DNA of 64,000 nt. Source: CAVVYV01 sp963818205 (GTDB lineage Bacteria; Actinomycetota; Thermoleophilia; Solirubrobacterales; 70-9). The notes below the pieces were generated by a model. The model was not told the DNA's origin, did no database searches, and saw nothing but the letters and a program-made list of their open reading frames with translations. This document shows, one piece after another, positions 17,787 through 26,553 of the stretch. Positions within the stretch are counted from its first letter, which is position 1. Every line of letters begins with the position of its first letter. The stretch lies in the NCBI GenBank assembly GCA_963818205.1, contig CAWFRG010000013.1:302821-366820 (forward strand). Reading direction: 5' to 3'. Position numbers and translations under genes: made by a program.

Positions 17787-18590
17787 GTGGGGCTTCCCGA
17801 GCCCTCGCCGCGCGGCACAGCGCTGGTCACCGGCGCCTCCTCCGGCATTGGCGCGGCACTGGCGACCGAGCTCGCCTCGCGGGGGCACTCGGTCACCTTG
17901 GTCGCTCGTCGCGAGGAGCGGCTGCGCAGTCTGGCCACCGCGCTGACCGCCGAGCACCCGGCCGATGCGGAGGTGATCGCCTGCGACCTCGCCGAGCCGA
18001 GCGAGCGCGAGCGCCTGGTCGCCGAGCTCGATCAGCGGGGGCGGTCGATCGAGGTCCTGGTCAACAACGCCGGCTTCGGCTCCCGCGGCGAGTTCGCGAT
18101 AAGCGATACGGAGCGGATGCTGCGGATGGTCCGGGTCAACATCGAGGCCGTCGTCGATCTCACCGGGCGGCTGCTGCCCGCGATGGTCGCCAGGGGGCGG
18201 GGTGCGGTGATCAACGTCGCCTCGACCGCCGCCTTCCAGCCGCTGCCGGGCTCGGCGGTCTACGCGGCAAGCAAGGCATTCGTCCTCTCGTTCAGCGAGT
18301 CGGTGCGGACCGAGCTCCGAGGGCGCGGGGTCACGGTGACCGCCCTCTGCCCGGGTCTGGTCCGGACCGAGTTCCCGGAGGTCGCCGGATGGGGTGACGT
18401 CGAAGGGCGATCTCCCGACCTCTTCTGGGCATCGCCGGAGGACATCGCGCGGGAGGCGGTGGACGGCGCCGCCCGAGGCAAGCGGGTGGTGGTGCCGGGG
18501 GTTCTAAACCGCGCCGGGGCGATCGCCGGCCAGCACAGCCCGAGGGCGGTGGCGCTGCCCCTGATCGGCCGCTTCTGGAAGAACGTTTAG
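17787..18590 (+). CDS. Short-chain dehydrogenase/reductase
   Basis: Intact, 267 residues from GTG 17787. Rossmann motif ALVTGASSGIGAALATELAS (TGxxxGIG), VLVNNAGFGSRG, the Ser of NVASTAAF, and YxxxK in AVYAASKAFVLSFSESV; this is a classical SDR with full catalytic residues. The C-terminal ALPLIGRFWKNV is typical of a cytosolic SDR group often annotated as DltE-like. Substrate unknown. 6 nt before the hydrolase gene, so probably co-transcribed. Confidence 0.9.
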   Translation: MGLPEPSPRGTALVTGASSGIGAALATELASRGHSVTLVARREERLRSLATALTAEHPADAEVIACDLAEPSERERLVAELDQRGRSIEVLVNNAGFGSRGEFAISDTERMLRMVRVNIEAVVDLTGRLLPAMVARGRGAVINVASTAAFQPLPGSAVYAASKAFVLSFSESVRTELRGRGVTVTALCPGLVRTEFPEVAGWGDVEGRSPDLFWASPEDIAREAVDGAARGKRVVVPGVLNRAGAIAGQHSPRAVALPLIGRFWKNV

Positions 18591-18596
18591 GGAGCG

Positions 18597-19410
18597 ATGC
18601 CGACCCTCGAGGCCCGCGGCGTCGAGCTCAGCTGGAACGAGCGGGGCGAGGGGGACCTGGTCCTCCTGATCCACGAGACCGCGACCGGCGCCGCCGTCTG
18701 GGATCCGGTGGCGAAGGCACTCGCAGAGCGGGCCCGGGCGGTCACCTATGACCGCCGAGGCTGGGGAGCCTCGAGTGCGCCGCCCGGCTATCAGCGGACC
18801 ACGATCGAGGAGCAGAGCGAGGACGCGGCGGTCCTGATCGAGTCGCTCGGAGCCGGGCCGGCGCTGCTCTGCGGCGCCGGGATCGGCGCCGTGATCGCAA
18901 TGGACCTCTCCCTGCGCCGCCCCGAGCTGGTTATCGGCGCGGTCCTGGTGGAGCCGGACGCGCTCGCCCTGCTGCGCGAGGCGACCGAGGCGCTCTCCGA
19001 TGACCGGCGGGCACTCGAGGCAGCGGTGGCGGAGCGGGGCACCGAGGGCGCGGTGGCGCTCTATCTCTCCGGGAGACTGGCTGCGCTCGGCTCCGGTCTC
19101 GACCGCCTGCCGACCGCGCTCACCGCCGAGGGCCGCCGGCGGCCCGTCGGGATCTTCGCCGAGCTTGGCGCCGCCGCCGCCTGGAGCATGCCGCTGGTCC
19201 GGCTCGCCGACGCGGAGCGGCCCTCGCGGATCGTCACCTCCACCTCGACGCCGCCGCTCCTGCGTGAAGCGGCGCGGGCGCTCCAGGGAAGGCTCGGGGC
19301 GAGCGAGACGGTCGAGGTCGCCGCCACCCGCACCCCGCCCCATGTTGGTGCCTCCGAGGAGGTCGCCTCGGTGGTCCTGGCGCTTCGAGCCGAACTACGC
19401 TGGTCGATGA
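18597..19410 (+). CDS. Alpha/beta hydrolase
   Basis: About 271 residues. Oxyanion segment VLLIHETATGAAVWDPVAKA, TYDRRGWGASSAPPGYQRTT, nucleophile-elbow position LLCGAGIGAVIAMDL, and a late PPHVGASEEVASVVLALR. At the elbow Ala-Gly-Ile-Gly replaces the usual Ser, and no clear acid is seen; it may be non-canonical or inactive. The reading frame runs past the likely end, and a shift near 19390 would give a stop at 19408-19410. Ends convergently with the ECF sigma gene. Confidence 0.7.
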
Positions 19411-20308
19411 GGCCGACGCAGACGTCCGCGACCGGCCCCAGGTGCCCGAGCTTGTCCGGGTTGACCACTGAGCGGACCGCGACGATCTCCCCGCCGGCGA
19501 TGTCGAGGACCATCGCGTTGATCAGCTTGCCGGCGGGATCGCGGACCAGCGCTCCCGGCTGGCCGTTGAGCTCGGTCCGCTCGAAGGTCACCCCGCCGAA
19601 GCGGTTGCCGAGCTTCCACCAGGCGCGCAGCGTGCGCACCGCCCGGTCCCGGCCGCGAAGCATCCGGGCGAGCGCGGGCGCCTTGCCGCCGCCGTCGCCG
19701 TGCAGCTCGACGTCCCGCGCCAGCAGCGCCTCCAGCGCCTCGAAGTCGCCCCGCTCGGTGGCGGCGAAGAAGCTCGCGGCGAGCTCCTCGCGCTGCTCGC
19801 CCGCGGCCTCGAAGCGGGGCCGCCCCTCTCCCATCTGGCTCCGAGCCCGGGAGTTGAGCTGGCGGGCGTTCTCCTCGCTGGTGCCGATGATCTCGGCCAC
19901 CTCCGCGTACGGGTAGTCGAACACTCCGCGGAGGAGGAAGGCGGCGCGCTGCTCCGGGGTGAGGCTCTCGAGCAGGGTCAGGAAGGCAAACGAGAGTGAG
20001 TCCGCGATCTCGGCCTGCTCGGCGGGGTCCTCGCGGGGGTCGGTCACCAGCGGCTCGGGCATCCACTCGCCCACGTACTGCTCTCTCCGCACCCGCGCCG
20101 AGCGCAGCTGATCAATTGAGAGGCGGGTGACGATCGTCGCGACGAAGGCACGGGGGGAGGCGATCTCCTCGCCTCGCTCTAGTTCCTGATGGATGCGGAG
20201 CAGCGCCTCCTGGACGACGTCCTCGGCGTCGACGACGCTGCCGAGCATCCTGTAAGCGACCGCGAAGGCGGCGGGTCGCAGCTCCTCGAGCAGCTCCGCC
20301 TCGGACAT
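19395..20308 (-). CDS. ECF41-type RNA polymerase sigma factor with SnoaL-like C-terminal domain
   Basis: About 304 residues. Sigma region 2: RPAAFAVAYRMLGSVVDAED; linker GEWMPEP (the ECF41 WLPEP motif); region 4: SLTPEQRAAFLLRGVFDYPY, AEIIGTSEENARQLNSRAR. The C-terminal NTF2-like extension carries DGGGK and NPDKL, both ECF41 signatures that control activity without an anti-sigma protein. Start ATG 20308 is 1 nt after the epimerase stop, giving the ECF41-partner operon. A shift near the C-terminus leaves the last residues uncertain. Confidence 0.9.
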
Positions 20309-20309
20309 C

Positions 20310-21254
20310 TCACCCGAGCCCCTCGCGAAAGCCCAGCCGCCAGCTCGGGTAGCGAAGCTGCCAACCGAGCTCTCGCTTCGCCTTTGCGTTCGAGGCACCG
20401 CGCACCTCGTTCATCATGACGTCCCCGACTTCACCGGCCAGCAAACGCCCGAGCCAGCGCGGAACGCGACGGGGAGGCTTTGCGCCGACGGCGTCGGCCA
20501 GGGCCGGCAGCCACTCCGAGACCCGCGCGGGCTCATCATCGGTGACGTTGTAGATGCCTCGCTCGCCGCGCTCGACCGCGGCAACGGTCGCCGCGGCGGC
20601 ATCCTCGATCTGGATGAAGGACAGGACCCCGGTCCCTTCGCCGACGATCGGGAAGCGCCGCTTCCGGATCATCTCGGTCTGGAAGGCGCCGGGCTCGAGG
20701 CTGATCGAGGTGCCGGGTCCATAGAAGCCGCCGTAGCGGAGGACGATCCCCTCGATCCAGTCGGCTCCGGTCACCGCCCGCTCGAGGTGGCGGATCGCGG
20801 CGAGGGTCTCACGGACCTGCTTCGGAGGGGCCTCGTCCAGGGAGTCCTCCTCGCTCTTCACCGCTCCGCCGGTGCGGGCGAAGGGCCAGCCGGCGAAGCT
20901 CTGGGCGACGAAGCGCCTGGCTCCGACCCCACGGGCGGCGGCGAGCAGGTGGTCCGTGCCCTCCGTGCGGAGGCGATTGGTCTGGGCGAAGTCGCGATCG
21001 ACTCGCCTCGGATTGAAGCTCGAGATCGCGGTGAGCTCGTGCACGATCACCTCGGGCTCCGCCTCGGCGACGGCCTTGGCGACTTGGTCCGGGTCGAGGG
21101 CGTCGGCCACCGCGGGCCGGGCGCCAAGCGACCGGACAAGGTCCTGCTTCGAGGCGCTGCGAGTCATGCCGGTGACATCGTGGCCGGCGGCCACCAGCCG
21201 CGGCACCAGCTGCCTTCCAAGCGCCCCCGTGGCTCCTGCTGCGAAGACCTTCAT
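20310..21254 (-). CDS. NAD-dependent epimerase/dehydratase family protein (ECF41 partner)
   Basis: Intact, 314 residues. Rossmann MKVFAAGATGALGRQLVPRL (GATGxxG), then ELTAISSFNPRRVDRDFAQT, VLRYGGFYGPGTSIS (YGGFYGP) and ERGIYNVTDDEPARVSEWLP. An extended SDR. Genes for such epimerases, oxidoreductases or carboxymuconolactone decarboxylases are the usual targets of ECF41 sigma factors, and the promoter upstream fits. AAAGGAG precedes the ATG. Substrate unknown. Confidence 0.88.
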   Translation of the reverse strand: MKVFAAGATGALGRQLVPRLVAAGHDVTGMTRSASKQDLVRSLGARPAVADALDPDQVAKAVAEAEPEVIVHELTAISSFNPRRVDRDFAQTNRLRTEGTDHLLAAARGVGARRFVAQSFAGWPFARTGGAVKSEEDSLDEAPPKQVRETLAAIRHLERAVTGADWIEGIVLRYGGFYGPGTSISLEPGAFQTEMIRKRRFPIVGEGTGVLSFIQIEDAAAATVAAVERGERGIYNVTDDEPARVSEWLPALADAVGAKPPRRVPRWLGRLLAGEVGDVMMNEVRGASNAKAKRELGWQLRYPSWRLGFREGLG

Positions 21255-21286
21255 CGTCTGCTCCTTTCCTTGCCTTCACCATTGAA

Positions 21287-21313
21287 GACGAGGTAGGGCC
21301 GTGGCCCGTGACA
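21287..21313 (-). promoter_or_regulatory. ECF41-type promoter of the epimerase-sigma operon
   Basis: On the minus strand TGTCAC (21313-21308), 17 nt, then CGTC (21290-21287), about 32 nt before the epimerase ATG. This matches the described ECF41 consensus TGTCACA with CGTC at about this spacing. It implies autoregulation of the operon. Confidence 0.7.
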
Positions 21314-21340
21314 GCACAGGTCGGCGATGGCAGTGTCAGG

Positions 21341-22009
21341 TCAGCCGCGGCGGGCGGTTACCTCGATCACGCCGCCCCGGCGGGCAAGCACCGCGCCGCC
21401 CTCGAGCAGGACCGCGAGGATCGCGGTCGGGATCGCGGCCAGCACCGTGATCACCGCGTCGAGGGCGAAGGCGCCGCGGCCCCTGCCGCTTCCGGGTCGC
21501 AGCCGACCGCCGAGTGCTTCGATCGCGAAGTCGCGGTGAAAGGTGAGCAGGTTGAGCAGGGTCTGCCACATCGCTGCCATCCCGGCGACCGCCGGGTAGC
21601 GCACCCGGGTCACCAGCAGCCCCCGCCGCCCGAGCAGGAGGCCGGCGGCGCGAGGGGTCGGCTTGATGCTCGAGTCGCCGGGCCGGAGCGCCGCCCAGTT
21701 CTCCGCCCCAAGCCAGGCCTGGAGGCTGGCGGCGTTGGCGGCGCGCACCGTGATCACATCATCCGACTCCGAGCTGCCCCTCAGCAGCTCGTCGATCGCC
21801 AGCTCCGGGGACGGAATGGCGTCGCGCGCCACCGCCAGCCCGCAGTTCTCGCAGCGGTCGACGATCCCCTCCTCGCGCGAGCCGTAGCCGAGAGTCTCGA
21901 GCCAGACGAACAGCGGCTCGCCACAGGCGGGACAGCGGGGGGCATCCGCGCGCGCCCCCGCCTCGAGGCTGACCGCGGGGGGTCGCTTGCGGCTCAGTCC
22001 CCGGGTCAC
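21341..22009 (-). CDS. Zinc-ribbon membrane protein of unknown function
   Basis: 222 residues from GTG 22009, which overlaps the stop of the small upstream ORF (GTGA). Two CxxC pairs, RCPACGEPLF and RCENCGLAV, form a zinc ribbon in the N-terminal third. Two hydrophobic segments follow near the C-terminus (AVITVLAAIPTAILAVLLEG). Blocks such as WQTLLNLLTFHRDFA look conserved. I have no function for it; a longer start at 22099 is possible. Confidence 0.6.
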   Translation of the reverse strand: MTRGLSRKRPPAVSLEAGARADAPRCPACGEPLFVWLETLGYGSREEGIVDRCENCGLAVARDAIPSPELAIDELLRGSSESDDVITVRAANAASLQAWLGAENWAALRPGDSSIKPTPRAAGLLLGRRGLLVTRVRYPAVAGMAAMWQTLLNLLTFHRDFAIEALGGRLRPGSGRGRGAFALDAVITVLAAIPTAILAVLLEGGAVLARRGGVIEVTARRG

Positions 22010-22173
22010 CAGATGAGTGACTTCACGGCGCTGTACGACCGGGGACGCGCATGGCCGAGCAGGTCGGTGGACGCAGGGCGAAGCGCTTGCTGGCTGCAAG
22101 CGCGAGCCCGAGGATGCCGAGATGCGACGGCCATCCGCGTCATCCGGGCGTGCATGGTCGTGGAGTCACTCAT
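22006..22173 (-). CDS. Possible 55-residue linker gene
   Basis: ATG 22173 directly follows the TAG of the saccharopine-dehydrogenase-like gene, and its TGA overlaps the GTG of the zinc-ribbon gene. The frame reads MSDSTTMHARMTRMAVASRH ... HARPRSYSAVKSLIW. In the +1 frame the middle reads LGILGLALAASKRFALRP, a hydrophobic helix, so two compensating indels may disguise a small membrane protein. The tight junctions on both sides support it as real. Confidence 0.45.
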   Translation of the reverse strand: MSDSTTMHARMTRMAVASRHPRARACSQQALRPASTDLLGHARPRSYSAVKSLIW

Positions 22174-23307
22174 CTAGACGCTGACCGGCTGACGCGGCCG
22201 GTCCACCTGCCACCGAAGGTCGAACCCGTCGAGGCCGCCGAGGAAGTCCTCGGGGTCGAATGCCTGGGACGGCGCCAAAGCCCCGCTGGGGGAGAAGCCG
22301 CGCTCGGCGGCGGCCACGCCTCCCCTGCTGACGGCGGCGGCGGTGAGTCCGTAGACATCGCGGCCACTGATCGTCCCGCGTGACTGCTCTTCTCCCCGGC
22401 GCGCCTCGCAGACGATCATGAAGCGCATCGAGCGTCGCTGTTCCGGGCTCGGCCCCTCGGGCAGCCGCGAGATCGCGGCGTAGAGCAGCCGCTTCAGGGG
22501 CGTACGCAGCGCCAGGCCCAGCGGGCGGCCGAGCAGCCGCAACCCCGCCGCCATCCCCGGCGGAGCGAAGGCGCCCACGTTTATCGTCGTCCGCACGCTC
22601 CGGGTGGCGACGTGGCGCGGCACAGTGATCTGCTCGCCGCTCGGATAGCGGATCATCCGCTGGCGGCCGATCGGCTCCGGGAACTCGAAGCTGCCCCGGC
22701 CGAGGCCCCCCGAAGCCGGTTCCCACTTGAGGTTGCTCCACTCGACGTCCTCGACGGAGAGGATCTCGAGGGCGGATCGGGCCGTGCCGTGGCTCGGCTG
22801 AAAATCCCGCCAAGCGTAAGAGAGCGCGATCTCGTCGAGCTCGCCCATCCCCCTGGCGGTCAGCGACGCGAGCATGTCGCCGGGGACGAAGTCGAAGCCC
22901 ATCGCCGGGATCACCGCGACCCCTGCCGCCACGGCCTCGGCGCCGTAGCGATCGAAGGCCATCCGCATGTACGACTGCTCGCCGGTGGTGTCGAGATAGT
23001 GGGTCTCGGTCTCGACCGCAGCGCGCAGGACCGGCTCGCCGAAGCGGACGAAGGGGCCGGCGCAGTCGATCACCGCGGCGCAGTCGGAGAGCAACGAGCG
23101 GAGCGCGACGTCGTCGTCGAGGGCGGCGGCCTGTACGGCCACGTTCCCGTCCAGTTCCTCCGCAAGCGACTCGAGCTTCGTGCGGTTGCGCCCGGAGAGG
23201 ACGAAGTCCGCCTTCGCCGCCGCCAGCTCGGCGGCCACCAGCCGGCCGGTGTAGCCGGTCGCGCCGTAGAGGGCGATCGGCCCGTCCTGGCGAGCGAACA
23301 GGGCCAT
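22174..23307 (-). CDS. Saccharopine dehydrogenase-like / trans-acting enoyl reductase family protein
   Basis: Intact, 377 residues. N-terminal NAD(P)-binding GPIALYGATGYTGRLVAAEL, then AVIDCAGPFVRFGEPVLRA, HYLDTTGEQSYMRMAFDRYG and MGFDFVPGDMLA. This is the family of trans-acting enoyl reductases and related saccharopine-dehydrogenase-like proteins that use NADP(H). Substrate unknown; no PKS or lysine genes are near. It leads a three-gene minus-strand run. Confidence 0.85.
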   Translation of the reverse strand: MALFARQDGPIALYGATGYTGRLVAAELAAAKADFVLSGRNRTKLESLAEELDGNVAVQAAALDDDVALRSLLSDCAAVIDCAGPFVRFGEPVLRAAVETETHYLDTTGEQSYMRMAFDRYGAEAVAAGVAVIPAMGFDFVPGDMLASLTARGMGELDEIALSYAWRDFQPSHGTARSALEILSVEDVEWSNLKWEPASGGLGRGSFEFPEPIGRQRMIRYPSGEQITVPRHVATRSVRTTINVGAFAPPGMAAGLRLLGRPLGLALRTPLKRLLYAAISRLPEGPSPEQRRSMRFMIVCEARRGEEQSRGTISGRDVYGLTAAAVSRGGVAAAERGFSPSGALAPSQAFDPEDFLGGLDGFDLRWQVDRPRQPVSV

Positions 23308-23362
23308 CGGCGCGATGGTAGTCGTCCCGCCGCCGCGCCAGCATCCCGACTACGCTGAGCCG

Positions 23363-23809
23363 ATGCAGCTCCGGGAGATCATGACCGGCGGGGTGGTGAC
23401 GGCCGAGGAGGATGATGCGGTGCGCAAGGTCGCCGGCCTGATGAGGGAGCGCGGGGTCGGCTCGGTGGTGATCTGCGATTCCGAGGGCGCCCCCGCGGCG
23501 ATGATCACCGACCGCGACGTCGCCGTACGAGTGGCCGCCCGTGACCGCTCGCTCGCCGAGCCGGCGGGAAAGCACGCGTCGCGTCCGCTGATCAGCGGTG
23601 GGCCCGAGATGAATCTCGAGGAGGCGGCGGCGCTGATGGTGCAGCACCGGGTGAGAAGGCTGCCGGTGCTCGAGAGCGGGAATCTGGTCGGGATCGTCAC
23701 CCTCGACGACATCGCTGTCCGTACCGGCAACCTCGAGGTTGCGCAACGGATGACCGCCGACGTGATCGAGGGCGCCCTGCCGGAGTTCTACTTCCACGAC
23801 CGCGGGTGA
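23363..23809 (+). CDS. Tandem CBS-domain protein
   Basis: Intact, 148 residues. Two CBS modules: LREIMTGGVVTAEEDDAVRK with AMITDRDVAVR, and NLEEAAALMVQHRVRRLPVL with LVGIVTLDDIAVRTG. Such free CBS pairs bind adenine nucleotides and act as energy or ligand sensors. Cytosolic. 38 nt ahead of the release-factor-like gene on the same strand. Confidence 0.9.
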   Translation: MQLREIMTGGVVTAEEDDAVRKVAGLMRERGVGSVVICDSEGAPAAMITDRDVAVRVAARDRSLAEPAGKHASRPLISGGPEMNLEEAAALMVQHRVRRLPVLESGNLVGIVTLDDIAVRTGNLEVAQRMTADVIEGALPEFYFHDRG

Positions 23810-23847
23810 ACGGCGTCTAGGTGCCGAGGACGCGGGGTAGAGGCCGG

Positions 23848-24993
23848 ATGATGGCGTCCGAACCCGATCCAGGTCTGCTGAAGGAGCTGATCGAATGGCG
23901 CCCTCCTCACGGGATCATTTCCGTGTACCTGGAGATCGACCCCGGCGATCGTGGTGAGGGCTGGCGTCTTGCTCTCCGCGACGGGCTGAAGCCGCTCGCC
24001 GAGGCGAACGGCTCCCACGAGGCGAAGCTCGCCGCCAGGGCGACCCTGGAGCGGATTCCTGACCGGTTTCCGGAGGGGAGCACTCCCTCGGGCCGCTGCC
24101 AGATCGGCTTCGTCGAGGTGGCGGAGAAACCGGGCCGCGAGCTCTGGGCGTCCAGCCAGATGGTCCCCGCCGAGCCGGGAGTCGTCCGTCGCGAGCGCCC
24201 CCACCTCGAACCTCTGGTTGAGCTGCTCGATGACGGCTGGCCGATCGGCGTTGTCGCCGTCGCCGCCGAGCAGGTCCGCCTGTTCGAGTGGCGCCTTGGG
24301 GTCACCGAGGAGCTCGACCGGTGGGGGGCACGGATCAGCCGCCGCCAGTGGCGGGAACGAAAGGCGGCCAAGCCAAGGAATCCCGCCGCGGGTCAGGCCG
24401 TATCGGCATCGGGCAAGAACGAAGACCGCGATCCCCATCGCGATCAATGGGACCAATACGACCAGCGTCTCGAGGCAAACCGGGAGCGCTTCCTTCGCCA
24501 CTCCGGACCATTGGTCGGGGCGGAGGCCGAACGGCGGGACTGGCGCCTGGTCCTCGCTTATGGCGACCACCACGAGGTGGAGATCCTCGGCGATGCCGAT
24601 GGTGTCCGGTTGGAGCCGATGGCAGAGGCCAACGTGATCGGGGAGAGCGTCGAGGAGGTCGGCCGGCGGGTGACCGAGGATGTCGCCGCAGTCAACCGTC
24701 GCCGCGAGCTGGAGCTGGTCGAGCGGGCCATGGGCGCCGCCCTCGAAAGCGACCGCCGCGGCTCCCTCGGCCTGGCGCCGACCCTCGACGCGCTCGCCGA
24801 GGGACGGGTCGAGCACCTGATCTTCCAGGGGGCCTCGCGGGACCGCGAGGAGCGCACCGAGGCGGTGGCGAAGAGCGCCGACGATCTGATCGAGGGAGCG
24901 GTGCGGACCAGCGCCCAGATCACTCCGGTGGAGGGCGAGGCCGCCCGGGCCCTCACCCCGTATGAGGGAGTGGCGGCCCTATGGCGCTACTGA
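23848..24993 (+). CDS. baeRF/VLRF1-like (eRF1-domain-related) protein
   Basis: Intact, 381 residues. N-terminus LLKELIEWRPPHGIISVYLE fits the bacterial eRF1-like (baeRF) families, which share the fold of Vms1 and are proposed peptidyl-tRNA hydrolases in ribosome rescue. A central basic stretch (RWGARISRRQWRERKAAK) lies where the GGQ-like loop occurs, but no GGQ is present. The C-terminal half has GRRVTEDVAAVNRRRELELV and HLIFQGASRDREERTEAVAK. Assignment to a specific baeRF group is tentative. Confidence 0.65.
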   Translation: MMASEPDPGLLKELIEWRPPHGIISVYLEIDPGDRGEGWRLALRDGLKPLAEANGSHEAKLAARATLERIPDRFPEGSTPSGRCQIGFVEVAEKPGRELWASSQMVPAEPGVVRRERPHLEPLVELLDDGWPIGVVAVAAEQVRLFEWRLGVTEELDRWGARISRRQWRERKAAKPRNPAAGQAVSASGKNEDRDPHRDQWDQYDQRLEANRERFLRHSGPLVGAEAERRDWRLVLAYGDHHEVEILGDADGVRLEPMAEANVIGESVEEVGRRVTEDVAAVNRRRELELVERAMGAALESDRRGSLGLAPTLDALAEGRVEHLIFQGASRDREERTEAVAKSADDLIEGAVRTSAQITPVEGEAARALTPYEGVAALWRY

Positions 24994-25084
24994 GCCTCTC
25001 ATCGCCGGGTTGAGGGATCGCCGCGGCTGATCCAGCCTAAGATACGCGCCCGCCGACGGCCCTCATCGCCGACCGGCCTCGACC

Positions 25085-26194
25085 ATGACGCTGCCGAGTA
25101 AAGAGGTGCTGCTGGAGCGCGAGCGCCGCTGGCTGAGGCCGGCGGGCATCCTGGCGATTGCCGGCGCGCTGATCTACGCCGCGGGCCAGGTGATCCCCCA
25201 GATCGGCCTCAATTCCGCCGACACCGACGCCGAGCGCCTCCAGCAGTTCCACGATCACGCCGGCAAGTTCCTCGTCGGGCAGACACTCCAGGGCTTGGGC
25301 TTCGCCTGCTTCGCCGCTCCCCTCCTCGTCCTGGTTCAGGCCGCCGCGGGCCGTACCGAGAAAGTCCGGCGAGGCCTCGTGCCATTCGCCTTCATCGGCC
25401 CGATCCTGATCGCGATCTCCTCAGTGGTCCTCGGGTTCGGGTTCAACGAGGCCGCCGACAGCTTCGTCGAGAAGGCGCCGGCGGCCGAGCAGCAGGCGCG
25501 CCAGCAGGCCGAGGCAGAGCAGGCCCAGGGCCAGGGCGGAAAGCCAGAGGGCAAGCAGGGCGCGACCGGGACCGCGGCGACTGAGACGACCGGCACCGGG
25601 ACGACCGGCACCGGGACGACCGGCACCGGGACGACGGCGGAGCCAAGGACGCCCGACGAGGCTGCCGATGACGCCCGCGAGGACCTCGCCGACGATGTCA
25701 TCGACGACACCGGGACCTTGAAGGCGGGGGCCGGGCTGCGTCTGCCCGCGATCCTCTCGTTGGTGTTCGGGATGGTCTACATCCCCCTCTGGTCGATGCG
25801 GACGGGGCTCCTCACCCGCTTCTGGGCGACCCTCGGAATGGCGCTGGGGGTGTCGCTGATCCTGCTCGGCCCGCTCGGCCAGATCGGCCTGGTGCTGTGG
25901 TTCGCGGTGGTCGGTCTGATGCTGGCCGGCTTTGCGCCCGGCGGCAGACCTCCCGCCTGGGAGGCCGGGGTCGCGATCCCCTGGGCGAAGCCCGGCGAGG
26001 ACATCGGGGAGCCCGGCCGCCCGGTCGAGGGCAGCGGGCGCGAGGTCTCCGAGCCTCCGCTTCCGGATGCGGGCGGTGCGCCGACCGGGGAGCCGCGGGC
26101 CACCGGGGAGCCGGGAGCCCAGCCGGGCGAGCCCGAATCGGGCTCGGGGGAGACCCCGGGCCAGCGCCGGAAGAAGAGGAAGCGTCGGAGCTAG
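25085..26194 (+). CDS. Membrane protein with low-complexity repeat linker
   Basis: Intact, 369 residues. One span at the N-terminus (ILAIAGALIYAAGQVIPQIG), two more before the linker, then a 60-residue Gln/Gly/Thr-rich segment with TTGTG repeats, then paired spans (ATLGMALGVSLILLGPLGQI). The tail is Pro/Gly/Glu-rich and ends in RRKKRKRRS. Function unknown. It converges with the VOC gene with a 4-nt overlap. TAAGAT at 25038-25043 may be part of its promoter. Confidence 0.65.
   Translation: MTLPSKEVLLERERRWLRPAGILAIAGALIYAAGQVIPQIGLNSADTDAERLQQFHDHAGKFLVGQTLQGLGFACFAAPLLVLVQAAAGRTEKVRRGLVPFAFIGPILIAISSVVLGFGFNEAADSFVEKAPAAEQQARQQAEAEQAQGQGGKPEGKQGATGTAATETTGTGTTGTGTTGTGTTAEPRTPDEAADDAREDLADDVIDDTGTLKAGAGLRLPAILSLVFGMVYIPLWSMRTGLLTRFWATLGMALGVSLILLGPLGQIGLVLWFAVVGLMLAGFAPGGRPPAWEAGVAIPWAKPGEDIGEPGRPVEGSGREVSEPPLPDAGGAPTGEPRATGEPGAQPGEPESGSGETPGQRRKKRKRRS
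25586..25630 (+). repeat. 15-bp tandem repeat inside the membrane-protein gene
   Basis: Three exact copies of ACGACCGGCACCGGG encode TTGTG repeats. The repeat is in frame and could vary in copy number without breaking the gene. Confidence 0.85.
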
Positions 26195-26550
26195 GGCGAG
26201 GTCGGCGGCGGCGCCGCCATCAGCTCGACCCGGTGGCCGCCGGGGGCGATCGCGAAGGCGCGGTCGGCGCCCCAGAGCTGGCCGGCGTCATCCACCTGGA
26301 ACCCCGCCTCCCGCAGCGCCTCCTTGGTGGCGGCGTGCTCGGGGACGACAACCGCGGCGTGGCCGAGGACCGGCGCGGTGTAGCCCTCGGTGAGGATCAG
26401 GTGGATCTGGGTGCCGGTGCGCTCGAGCCAGCGAACCGAGTCGCCGAGCGCCTCGGGCGCCTCGACCTCCTCGAAACCGACGATCCTCCAGAACTCGAGC
26501 ATCCGCTCGGTCTGGTCCGGCGGAACCTCGAGCGAGACGTGCTGGAGCAT
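26191..26550 (-). CDS. VOC (glyoxalase-like) family protein
   Basis: Intact, 119 residues, single module pair. MLQHVSLEVPPDQTERMLEF opens with the metal-ligand His position, and HAAVVVPEHAATKEALREAG and PGGHRVELMAA close it. Substrate unknown. It ends 3 nt into the convergent membrane-protein gene and starts just before the cupredoxin stop region. Confidence 0.85.
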   Translation of the reverse strand: MLQHVSLEVPPDQTERMLEFWRIVGFEEVEAPEALGDSVRWLERTGTQIHLILTEGYTAPVLGHAAVVVPEHAATKEALREAGFQVDDAGQLWGADRAFAIAPGGHRVELMAAPPPTSP

Positions 26551-26553
26551 CGG

